A stretch of 6,126 nucleotides of DNA from positions 1 through 6,126 of the forward strand of contig JAQTLI010000187.1 in assembly GCA_028714995.1 (NCBI GenBank), in the 5' to 3' direction. The DNA comes from Methylobacter sp. GTDB taxonomy: Bacteria; Pseudomonadota; Gammaproteobacteria; Methylococcales; Methylomonadaceae. Under the pieces are notes generated by a model. It had not been told where the DNA came from. It worked only from the letters and a program-made list of their open reading frames with translations, and searched no databases. The position numbers and the translations under genes were made by a program. Shown in pieces: positions 1 through 5,176 of this stretch. Numbering within the stretch: position 1 is the stretch's first letter; every line of letters starts with the position of its first letter.

Positions 1-2
1 CA

Positions 3-692
3 ACGCGTCTGCAATACCTTGAAGCTATGGGCATTGATGTCTGGGTACCCCGGGCATCCGCCAATCATGAACAATCATTTGCCGTAATTGAAAATGCCGA
101 TAGCTTTTCGCCTGCTGGATCTGAATCCACAGAATCTGTAATATGGAATTCATTGCAAGCAGAAGTCGCCAGCTGTACCAAATGTTCGTTATGTAAAACG
201 CGCACCCAAACAGTTTTTGGATCGGGCAATAAACATGCAGACTGGATGGTGATTGGTGAAGCACCGGGACAAAGCGAAGATCAGCAAGGTTTACCCTTTG
301 TCGGCAATGCGGGTCAACTGTTAACAGAAATGTTAAGGGCGATCGGTCTTGATCGGGAATCAGTCTTTATTACCAATGTAGTAAAGTGCAGACCTCCCGG
401 TAACCGTGATCCCAAGCCAAACGAAATTGAAGCATGTAATGAATATCTACAGCGACAACAAGCGCTTGTTAAACCAAAAATCATACTGGCTGTAGGACGT
501 ATCGCTGCCCAGGCATTATTAAAAACAGATGAGCCATTAGCTAAACTAAGAGGCAAAGTACATATTTTGAATGATACGCCAGTTGTTGTAGTCTATCACC
601 CTGCGTACTTGTTACGATCTTTGTCAGATAAGCGTAAAGCTTGGCTGGATTTACAGTTAGCGATGCAAACTTATAACAAAATTAAAGGTTGA
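3..692 (+). CDS. Type-4 (Fe-S) uracil-DNA glycosylase, 5'-truncated by window edge
   Basis: Removes uracil, from cytosine deamination or misincorporation, from DNA to start base-excision repair in the cytoplasm. Counting from the ATG at 27, the family's glycine-rich motif GEAPGQSEDQQGLPFVGNAG spans residues 78-97. The usual Cys-x2-Cys ligand pair is C50/C53, with C121 and C137 as the remaining likely 4Fe-4S ligands, and the HPAYLLR motif near residue 191 is the uracil-pocket/DNA-intercalating segment. The frame is open back to the window edge and the residues before the ATG at 27 (TRLQYLEA) look like real coding sequence leading into MGIDVWVPR. The true start is therefore probably upstream of the window and ATG 27 is internal. 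The N-terminal stretch before the cysteines (residues 1-45) is a variable linker, as usual in proteobacterial members. rimI starts 2 bases after the stop, so the two genes are probably cotranscribed. Family assignment is secure; the exact start cannot be seen. Confidence 0.93.
   Translation, partial: TRLQYLEAMGIDVWVPRASANHEQSFAVIENADSFSPAGSESTESVIWNSLQAEVASCTKCSLCKTRTQTVFGSGNKHADWMVIGEAPGQSEDQQGLPFVGNAGQLLTEMLRAIGLDRESVFITNVVKCRPPGNRDPKPNEIEACNEYLQRQQALVKPKIILAVGRIAAQALLKTDEPLAKLRGKVHILNDTPVVVVYHPAYLLRSLSDKRKAWLDLQLAMQTYNKIKG
685..689 (+). promoter_or_regulatory. Ribosome binding site favouring the upstream rimI start
   Basis: AAAGG lies six bases before ATG 695, inside the last codons of the glycosylase gene. 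This supports the long RimI start over the family-typical ATG 797, whose upstream sequence is a weaker match to the anti-Shine-Dalgarno sequence. Confidence 0.45.
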
Positions 693-694
693 TC

Positions 695-1234
695 ATGTGG
701 GGATTGTTAGAAAAAATAAAAAGCTTTGTAATTTATGATGCCGATAGAGAGTTCTATGCCAAAGTATTTCCTGATTCCGTGGGCGGCGACTATTTAATGC
801 GCATTCGAAAAATGACCAATGCTGATCTGCCCGGGGTTCTGGAGATTGAAAGAGCCAACTATAAATTCCCCTGGGGCGAAGACATCTTTAAAGACTGCTT
901 TAAAGCGCGCTATAGTTGCTGGGTATGTGAAAATCAGGGCAAAATTCTGGGATTTAGCATTCTTTCTATCGGTGTAGGCGAGGCGCATATTTTGAATATT
1001 TGTGTGGCACCTACCGCACAGAAAAAAGGCATCGGCCGTAAAATGATGGAAAACTTGATTGAAGTAGCCCGCGGTCAAGCAGATACCATGTTTCTGGAAG
1101 TCAGGCCATCCAATAGAGTCGCTATTGCCCTTTATATGGACATGGGATTCAACGAAATCGGCATCAGAAAAGATTATTACCCCGCTGAGAATGGCCGTGA
1201 AGACGCCATCATGCTTGCGCTGGAACTTTTTTGA
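695..1234 (+). CDS. rimI: RimI-type ribosomal protein S18 N-alpha-acetyltransferase, with possible N-terminal extension
   Basis: GNAT-family enzyme that transfers acetyl from acetyl-CoA to the N-terminal alanine of ribosomal protein S18. Counting from the ATG at 797 the protein is 145 aa, close to the usual RimI length of about 148. It shows FPW at 24-26, the acetyl-CoA pyrophosphate loop QKKGIG at 75-80, LEVRPSN at 100-106 with E101 matching the proposed catalytic glutamate, Y113 in IALY matching the proposed general acid, and the C-terminal signature YYPAENGREDAI. Start choice is ambiguous. ATG 695 has AAAGG six bases upstream and sits 2 bases after the preceding stop, giving 179 aa with about 34 extra residues (MWGLLEKIKSF...). 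ATG 797 matches the family length but has only a weak GGGCGG-like site. The longer form is given because its ribosome binding site and operon spacing are better. RimI identity is strong; the extension is uncertain. Confidence 0.88.
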   Translation: MWGLLEKIKSFVIYDADREFYAKVFPDSVGGDYLMRIRKMTNADLPGVLEIERANYKFPWGEDIFKDCFKARYSCWVCENQGKILGFSILSIGVGEAHILNICVAPTAQKKGIGRKMMENLIEVARGQADTMFLEVRPSNRVAIALYMDMGFNEIGIRKDYYPAENGREDAIMLALELF

Positions 1235-1344
1235 TTATACAGCGAATGCATGAGACCACCTTGGGCTGACTAAAAAATTACACGTAGTTTATGTAATGTC
1301 ATTGGCTTTGTCGTATCATGATTGCTTGTTTACTTGAGTTAATC

Positions 1345-1379
1345 GAGATAGTGTTATTTCCTCAAAGATGCACTATCTC
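1345..1379. repeat. Perfect 9-bp inverted repeat, possible operator or RNA hairpin
   Basis: GAGATAGTG at 1345-1353 is the exact reverse complement of CACTATCTC at 1371-1379, with a 17-base spacer. No T-run follows, so it is a poor Rho-independent terminator. It ends a few bases upstream of the -35 of the promoter candidate at 1384-1411, a position that would suit an activator or repressor. A second, shorter pairing (TTGAG 1334-1338 with CTCAA 1361-1365) interleaves with it in pseudoknot order, though five pairs is little evidence. Confidence 0.4.
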
Positions 1380-1383
1380 ACAT

Positions 1384-1411
1384 TTCAAAAAAGTAATCCT
1401 CCGCCTATACT
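1384..1411 (+). promoter_or_regulatory. Weak sigma-70-like promoter candidate (distal)
   Basis: TTCAAA at 1384-1389 matches four of six -35 consensus bases and TATACT at 1406-1411 matches five of six -10 bases, with a 16-base spacer. It would give a leader of about 185 bases before the ATG at 1604. Such matches occur often in AT-rich DNA. Its support is the position directly after the 9-bp inverted repeat and before the operon. Confidence 0.25.
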
Positions 1412-1546
1412 GCCTACATCTTCAAATATTCATTTCAATTTAGTATTTATATCAATTCAGATTGCAGTAATGCTCATTTCGTTCAAAGCTAACACAAGTC
1501 TATAGCTTTCTAAATCCATAAAAATTTTAAGTTTTTATTGCTGAAA

Positions 1547-1575
1547 CTGGGAAAAAATCAAATCCCATCTATACT
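1547..1575 (+). promoter_or_regulatory. Weak sigma-70-like promoter candidate (proximal)
   Basis: TATACT at 1570-1575 matches five of six -10 bases. At the optimal 17-base spacing the -35 position is CTGGGA (1547-1552), only three of six consensus bases. It would start transcription about 20 bases before the ATG at 1604. The poor -35 suggests an activator would be needed if it is used. Confidence 0.25.
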
Positions 1576-1603
1576 TTAATATAGTTTATTTGAGAATTGA
1601 TGA

Positions 1604-2335
1604 ATGACCAACAGCCAATTGATTACTTGCAGCGACGAACAACATATCGCTAATGAACCTACAGAATTTAATATGTTTTTGTTGTCGGACACAGATGCCT
1701 TTAAATTTACCGATAACAAGTTGTCAGATAATTTCTTAAAAAATCTTGTTTTTCTTGTTGCCAGAAAGCCAAAACGATTAATTACCCATATTCAACGCAT
1801 TTATTATTGTTACCAGGCAAATTTACAGGAACAGCTTTTTGCTGCACTGGTTGATTTACTGGTCATTTTGAATAGAAGGGGAAAGGCAATCAGTCGACGC
1901 ATGATAATTGGGACAAAATCAAAGTTGTCTCGAGAACAATATAAGATACTGCAGGAGTTTATGGTTAAGGATTTTGATGTCACACTGCTGCCCGGCAATG
2001 AATATTCTGTTTTTACAAAAGGCATGATTGGCACCAGAAATTTGCTTCAACAGATTGAAGCACCTAATGATCAGAAGCATGACCCCCTGGATCTGGCTTA
2101 CGATTATATTGAATATAGCCAGCTGGATGAAGCAATGGACATCCTGGAAAATGCCGTAATAAATGCCCCCCAGAGACTGGAACTGCATCAGTGCTTATTA
2201 GAACTTTATAAATCGACTCTCGACACTTCGAGATTTATGAGAATGTTTCATATTATAGCGGGGTTGGATGTAGTCATGCCCGACGACTGGGGTACATTAC
2301 AAGCGTTTTTTAATGAGCATAAAAATGAAAGATAA
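1604..2335 (+). CDS. Uncharacterised protein with C-terminal TPR-like (FimV C-terminus-like) region
   Basis: First gene of the signalling operon, 243 aa, with no signal peptide or membrane segment, so probably cytoplasmic. Residues 1-40 are polar and poorly structured. Residues 43-150 are mostly helical and basic-hydrophobic (FLKNLVFLVARKPKRLITHI, then LVDLLVILNRRGKAISRRMI) and belong to no family I can name. Residues 160-220 (starting DPLDLAYDYIEYSQLDEAMDILEN) form at least one and a half TPR-like helical hairpins, with the DLAxxYI...LDEAMDILE pattern seen in the FimV C-terminal domain. Such domains dock partner proteins, which suggests a scaffold or adaptor. The start is ATG 1604, directly preceded by an in-frame TGA at 1601; the Shine-Dalgarno is weak (TGAGAA). 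The gene overlaps the next by 11-23 bases, implying translational coupling. A link to type IV pili or polarity is inference from the FimV resemblance. Confidence 0.8.
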   Translation: MTNSQLITCSDEQHIANEPTEFNMFLLSDTDAFKFTDNKLSDNFLKNLVFLVARKPKRLITHIQRIYYCYQANLQEQLFAALVDLLVILNRRGKAISRRMIIGTKSKLSREQYKILQEFMVKDFDVTLLPGNEYSVFTKGMIGTRNLLQQIEAPNDQKHDPLDLAYDYIEYSQLDEAMDILENAVINAPQRLELHQCLLELYKSTLDTSRFMRMFHIIAGLDVVMPDDWGTLQAFFNEHKNER

Positions 2336-3548
2336 ACTAAAAAGCCCTTTAAAAATCGCTCTTCATGGCATAGATGGGCGCACTTATAAAATGATGGTGA
2401 TGTATCTTCAAGGTCCCTGTAAAGGGGCCGCTGTAGTTGTTGAAGATCTGAATGCTGAAGTTGATATGATCGATGCCGATTCTGTTCAAGCCCAAAAGCT
2501 GCTTGAACAGAAGCTGACTAAATCGGCCAGGCCGATTATTGTATTATCCCTACAAGAACTGACATTCGAAAATATTCTATATGTAAAAAAACCGGTCAAG
2601 ACCGACGATCTGCTGTTTGCCTTGAGCGAAGCCGGTACGATGTTGTCGGCAAAGAAAAAACCGAGCAACCAAGTTAGCTCCTATACTGAAAATACAGTCA
2701 CTCGTCAGTCGCAAGAATCAATTGACCAAATTGAAAGTCGTTTACCACCAGAAAAAAATCAGGTTAAAAAGCAGACTACAAATACTAATGAACAGAAAAA
2801 AACATCAAAACATCAAACTGCCATGCAACTTGATGAAGGAAAATTTAATGCATATATAGGGTCTGTTCCGGGTCTGGATGTGAATGATCCGAAGCAATTT
2901 CCCGATGCAGTTTACAATCCTAAAGATTATTTTCAGGGATACGTTCAGTCAGCCTTAATGGTAGCAAGCGCCAAAAAACAGGTGATGCACTTAAATTCAG
3001 GCTGGAAGCCGCTCATTATTTTTCCTCATAACCATGAAATATGGCTTGATGCTGATGACAAACAACTGAGAGCTTTTGCCAGCGTGGCAATGAATAAAAT
3101 TTCAGGTCCGGGGATAACGCTTACTCCGGCGGAGCCAAGTGTAGCCCCCATCAAGGAGGACTTAGAAAAGTTTCATGATAAGGATGCATTTGTGTGGAAG
3201 CTTGCTGTATGGACATCAAAAGGGCGTTATCCAAACGCTTTAGATATTCAAAGACCGGTTTTTTTAAGGCATTGGCCAAACTTTACTCGCCTTGTTATTA
3301 CACCGCATGCATTAAGGATTTCAGCATTACTTATGGCAAGTCCCAGAACCTTACCTGAAATCGCTGAAGTTTTAAACATTAAACCGCAATATGTATTCGT
3401 ATTTATCAGCGCAGCTTATGCGCTCGGGTTGATTGGACAAACTAAAAGAGAAGCCACTGAAATCATTCAACCATCAGTCATCAAAAAAAGTGAGCAACAA
3501 GGCTTGTTAAGTAGAATTATCGGAAAATTGCGTGCAAATAAATCATAA
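2325..3548 (+). CDS. Receiver-like protein with C-terminal winged-helix-like domain
   Basis: 407 aa from ATG 2325; ATG 2313 in the same frame would add four residues. Both starts overlap the previous gene; 2325 has GAG seven bases upstream. Numbering from 2313: residues 12-110 resemble a response-regulator receiver, with strand KIALHGI, acceptor-strand candidate VDMIDAD (D54 or D56), PIIVLSL at 74-80 and the conserved-lysine region YVKKPVKTDDLL at 90-101. The acidic pocket of a true receiver is not clear, so phosphorylation is doubtful. Residues 115-170 are a K/Q/N/T-rich linker. Residues 175-275 form an unassigned mixed domain (GYVQSAL, WKPLIIFP, DADDKQLRAFA). Residues 290-377 (VWKLAVWTSKGRYP, WPNFTRLVITPHALRISALL, LPEIAEVLNIKPQYVFVFIS) look like a winged helix, with the last two segments as its helix-turn-helix; it could bind DNA or protein. 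The GTPase gene starts 12 bases later. Role unknown; effector or regulator of the G-protein module is inferred. Confidence 0.8.
   Translation: MKDKLKSPLKIALHGIDGRTYKMMVMYLQGPCKGAAVVVEDLNAEVDMIDADSVQAQKLLEQKLTKSARPIIVLSLQELTFENILYVKKPVKTDDLLFALSEAGTMLSAKKKPSNQVSSYTENTVTRQSQESIDQIESRLPPEKNQVKKQTTNTNEQKKTSKHQTAMQLDEGKFNAYIGSVPGLDVNDPKQFPDAVYNPKDYFQGYVQSALMVASAKKQVMHLNSGWKPLIIFPHNHEIWLDADDKQLRAFASVAMNKISGPGITLTPAEPSVAPIKEDLEKFHDKDAFVWKLAVWTSKGRYPNALDIQRPVFLRHWPNFTRLVITPHALRISALLMASPRTLPEIAEVLNIKPQYVFVFISAAYALGLIGQTKREATEIIQPSVIKKSEQQGLLSRIIGKLRANKS
2480..2512. repeat. Perfect 12-bp inverted repeat inside the receiver-like gene
   Basis: TTCTGTTCAAGC at 2480-2491 is the exact reverse complement of GCTTGAACAGAA at 2501-2512, with a 9-base loop (CCAAAAGCT). 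In mRNA this would be a strong hairpin about 155 bases after the start codon. It encodes part of a helix (SVQAQKLLEQK), so the coding constraint may explain it. No T-run follows. Confidence 0.7.
2521..2537. repeat. 17-bp palindrome next to the 12-bp inverted repeat
   Basis: AATCGGCC at 2521-2528 and GGCCGATT at 2530-2537 are perfect reverse complements around a single A. The palindrome starts eight bases after the 12-bp inverted repeat. It has the geometry of a dimeric DNA-binding site, but lies inside a coding sequence (SARPII region). An 8-bp match is not rare by itself; its proximity to the longer repeat is the reason for listing it. Confidence 0.55.
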
Positions 3549-3560
3549 AGTTGGAGCAAT

Positions 3561-4097
3561 ATGAGTCAATACAAAATCATTTTTACCGGCCCGGTAGGAG
3601 CGGGTAAAACAACAGCCATCGAAGCAATCAGCGATATACCGCCAATTAAAACAGATGCTTCTGCCAGTGACATGACAAAAAGCAAAAAATCATCGACAAC
3701 TGTAGCCATGGACTACGGAATTATGAATCTTGCCGGTGGTGAGAAAATCCATCTTTATGGTACACCCGGGCAAGAACGTTTTGATTTTATGTGGGATATC
3801 CTGATTACAGGCGGCATAGGCCTGATTTTGCTACTTGATAACACAAGAGCGGATCCATTTCAGGATATGAAATTCTTTCTGGATTCATTTCAGAAATTTA
3901 TAGCTGAAACTAATGTAGCCATTGGAGTGACGCAAATGGATCTGAGTAATAAGCCAACTATTAACGATTACCATATCCAGCTGCAAGGGATGGGAATTAA
4001 ACCACCGGTATTTTCTGTTGATGCCAGAGTCAAAAATGATGTCTCACTTTTAGTGCAGTCATTATTGTATTCTCTGGATCCCGGAATTGAGGCATGA
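3561..4097 (+). CDS. Small Ras-superfamily GTPase, MglA-like
   Basis: 178-aa cytoplasmic nucleotide switch of the bacterial MglA-like group (COG2229-type predicted GTPases). Motifs in order: P-loop GPVGAGKT at 10-17; switch I region SSTTVAMDYG at 44-53, with T46/T47 as candidate Mg-binding threonine; switch II GTPGQERF at 67-74; hydrophobic strand GLILLLD at 87-93; base-recognition motif TQMD at 124-127; and SVDAR at 152-156 as the fifth motif. Length is normal for a single G domain, with no extra domain or lipidation signal. Two deviations stand out: glycine (G67) replaces the aspartate of DxxG, comparable to the non-Asp residue of MglA, and glutamine replaces lysine in N/TKxD. A good GGAG precedes ATG 3561. 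Genes for two roadblock-type proteins, the usual GAP or co-GAP partners of MglA-like GTPases, follow directly. Family call is firm; output is unknown. Confidence 0.93.
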   Translation: MSQYKIIFTGPVGAGKTTAIEAISDIPPIKTDASASDMTKSKKSSTTVAMDYGIMNLAGGEKIHLYGTPGQERFDFMWDILITGGIGLILLLDNTRADPFQDMKFFLDSFQKFIAETNVAIGVTQMDLSNKPTINDYHIQLQGMGIKPPVFSVDARVKNDVSLLVQSLLYSLDPGIEA

Positions 4098-4100
4098 CAC

Positions 4101-4739
4101 ATGAATGCCTATTCGTTAACAGAAGGACTCTACCTGTATCCGACGCCGACCGGTACTTATTATGCTACCTGTTCTGTGGAAACCGATAAGCCGCGTCAAT
4201 TTTTAAGGGCCTTACTAAAACAGCCGCAAACCTGTGCGCTCAATGCAACCAATCTGCAGCAACTGATGAGCCAGGATGAAGAACAAAAATGCATGGAATT
4301 GCTGCATCACTGCCAAAAATTAGGCTGGATTCAGGGACTTGATGCCGTACTTGAATATCCACAGGGCGCATTAGAAGAAATTTTGCCTACGCTGTTAAGT
4401 AAAATTTCAGAACATGGCAAAGTGTTATTAGCCGATAGCCAAGGTTTCTATCTGGCCAGCCATGGATTTCCACATGAAGTTGCCGAAGAGCTATCGGCTT
4501 TAAGTGCTGAAATTGCATCCGTGCATGATCGCCGATCTGGTTTGTTGATGAACAACATGGGGTTGGCGAGTCACGCTTGGGCAGTAATTGATGCGACCGG
4601 TAATAGTCAGGTTGGATTCTGGCCATTATTTATCGGCAATAATCGCTTTGTTGTTGCCATTTCAGGAATACCCCATTTTAACCAATCGGAATTTGTTTCT
4701 CTGGTTTGGGCATTAAGCATACGCTATACAACTAAATAA
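4101..4739 (+). CDS. Two-part protein with divergent C-terminal roadblock/LC7-like domain
   Basis: 212 aa, starting 3 bases after the GTPase stop, with TTGAGG eight bases upstream of ATG 4101. Residues 1-85 form a small domain (EGLYLYPTPTGTYYATC, then QFLRALLKQPQ and LLHHCQKLGWIQGL) that suggests a strand pair followed by a winged-helix-like helical unit. Residues 88-210 follow the roadblock/LC7 order: helix GALEEILPTLLSKI, strand KVLLADSQGFYLASHGF at 107-123, helix VAEELSALSAEIASVHDR, strands AWAVIDATG and FVVAISGIP, and a final helix EFVSLVWALSIRYT. Roadblock proteins bind small GTPases as GAPs, exchange factors or scaffolds, usually as dimers. Being adjacent to the GTPase makes that the likely partner. 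The resemblance is by secondary-structure pattern and the VLLADSQGFYLAS strand, and is much weaker than for the protein at 4791, so homo- or heterodimer formation is a guess. Confidence 0.78.
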   Translation: MNAYSLTEGLYLYPTPTGTYYATCSVETDKPRQFLRALLKQPQTCALNATNLQQLMSQDEEQKCMELLHHCQKLGWIQGLDAVLEYPQGALEEILPTLLSKISEHGKVLLADSQGFYLASHGFPHEVAEELSALSAEIASVHDRRSGLLMNNMGLASHAWAVIDATGNSQVGFWPLFIGNNRFVVAISGIPHFNQSEFVSLVWALSIRYTTK

Positions 4740-4777
4740 CATTAAATCTAAATTTACTTTCACAAGCTTACCAAAAA

Positions 4778-4783
4778 AGAGGA
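4778..4783 (+). promoter_or_regulatory. Strong ribosome binding site of the roadblock gene
   Basis: AGAGGA eight bases before ATG 4791 is the strongest Shine-Dalgarno match in the operon, together with the AGAGGA at 5165-5170 of the PAS gene. It lies in a 51-base AT-rich gap, the longest inside the operon. This predicts more roadblock and PAS protein per transcript than GTPase. No convincing promoter was found in the gap. Confidence 0.65.
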
Positions 4784-4790
4784 AATAAAA

Positions 4791-5153
4791 ATGCGCGCAG
4801 ATATGCTGACTTCTATATTAACAGAACTTAATGGTACTTCAGCAGATATACAAGCATCAGGCGTTATATCAACCGATGGACTGATGATGGCCTCTGTATT
4901 ACCCGCCGGCTTGGATGAAGACAGGGTTGGTGCGATGAGCGCAGCAATGCTTTCTTTAGGTGACAGAACAGCTAAAGAATTGGCAAGAGGTACATTAGAG
5001 CAGGTGTTAATTAAAGGTGCATTGGGATATGTACTAATGACTTATGCCGGTGAAGAATCGGTGTTAACGGTCATGGCAAAACCAAATGCTAAATTAGGTC
5101 TGATTTTTCTGGATGTAAAACGGGCAGCAGAGAGTATTGCTGATTTGTTATAG
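4791..5153 (+). CDS. Roadblock/LC7 domain protein (MglB-like)
   Basis: 120 aa, one complete roadblock/LC7 domain and nothing else. The order is canonical: N-terminal helix MLTSILTELNGTS at 5-17, strand ASGVISTDGLMMASVLP at 22-38, long helix DEDRVGAMSAAMLSLGDRTA at 42-61, strands around EQVLIKGALGYVLMTYAG at 70-87 and SVLTVMAKPNAKLGLIFLD at 90-108, and C-terminal helix VKRAAESIADLL. MglB, the best-known homologue type, is a dimeric GAP for MglA and controls its polar localisation. Whether this protein is a GAP, co-GAP or scaffold cannot be read from sequence because roadblock proteins act without a fixed catalytic residue. The start at ATG 4791 is fixed by the AGAGGA site eight bases upstream. 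With the divergent roadblock-like protein at 4101 it gives the GTPase two possible partners from one operon. Confidence 0.93.
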   Translation: MRADMLTSILTELNGTSADIQASGVISTDGLMMASVLPAGLDEDRVGAMSAAMLSLGDRTAKELARGTLEQVLIKGALGYVLMTYAGEESVLTVMAKPNAKLGLIFLDVKRAAESIADLL

Positions 5154-5176
5154 CCACTTAATCAAGAGGACAACAA

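Larger units (their letters stand above)
1235..1603. other. Gene-free intergenic region between rimI and the signalling operon
   Basis: No convincing reading frame is present; the only ATG-initiated frames checked on the + strand are 7-14 codons. The region is AT-rich with many in-frame stops. It contains a perfect 9-bp inverted repeat (1345-1353/1371-1379), two weak sigma-70-like promoter candidates, and two short AT-rich inverted repeats (1277-1282/1292-1297 and 1548-1552/1563-1567). No clear Rho-independent terminator follows rimI: the T-run at 1227-1232 is inside the end of the gene and lacks a GC-rich stem. The most likely role is the control region for the operon starting at 1604. Confidence 0.6.

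Noticed and set aside
25..264. Minus-strand open frame opposite the glycosylase
   Set aside because: Lies antisense to a well-supported gene, has no recognisable protein pattern, and is a shadow of the coding strand. The same reasoning applies to the minus-strand frames at 314-556, 794-1078, 1810-2034, 1919-2188, 2486-2668, 4387-4626 and 5414-5668.
27..692. Taking ATG 27 as the start of the uracil-DNA glycosylase
   Set aside because: The frame is open to the window edge and the residues just before it (TRLQYLEA) read naturally into the protein; no good Shine-Dalgarno precedes ATG 27.
1227..1300. Rho-independent terminator after rimI
   Set aside because: The T-run at 1227-1232 has no GC-rich stem before it, and the inverted repeat ATTACA/TGTAAT (1277-1282/1292-1297) is short, AT-rich and not followed by a T-run.
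1548..1567. TGGGA/TCCCA hairpin as a terminator or operator
   Set aside because: Only five base pairs with a 10-base loop; expected by chance in a region of this size.
2593..2604. CGGTC/GACCG short inverted repeat in the receiver-like gene
   Set aside because: Five base pairs around two bases is common by chance and codes for the conserved KKPVKT segment.
4740..4790. Internal promoter before the roadblock gene
   Set aside because: The gap is AT-rich, but no pair of -35 and -10 hexamers at 16-18 base spacing was convincing.
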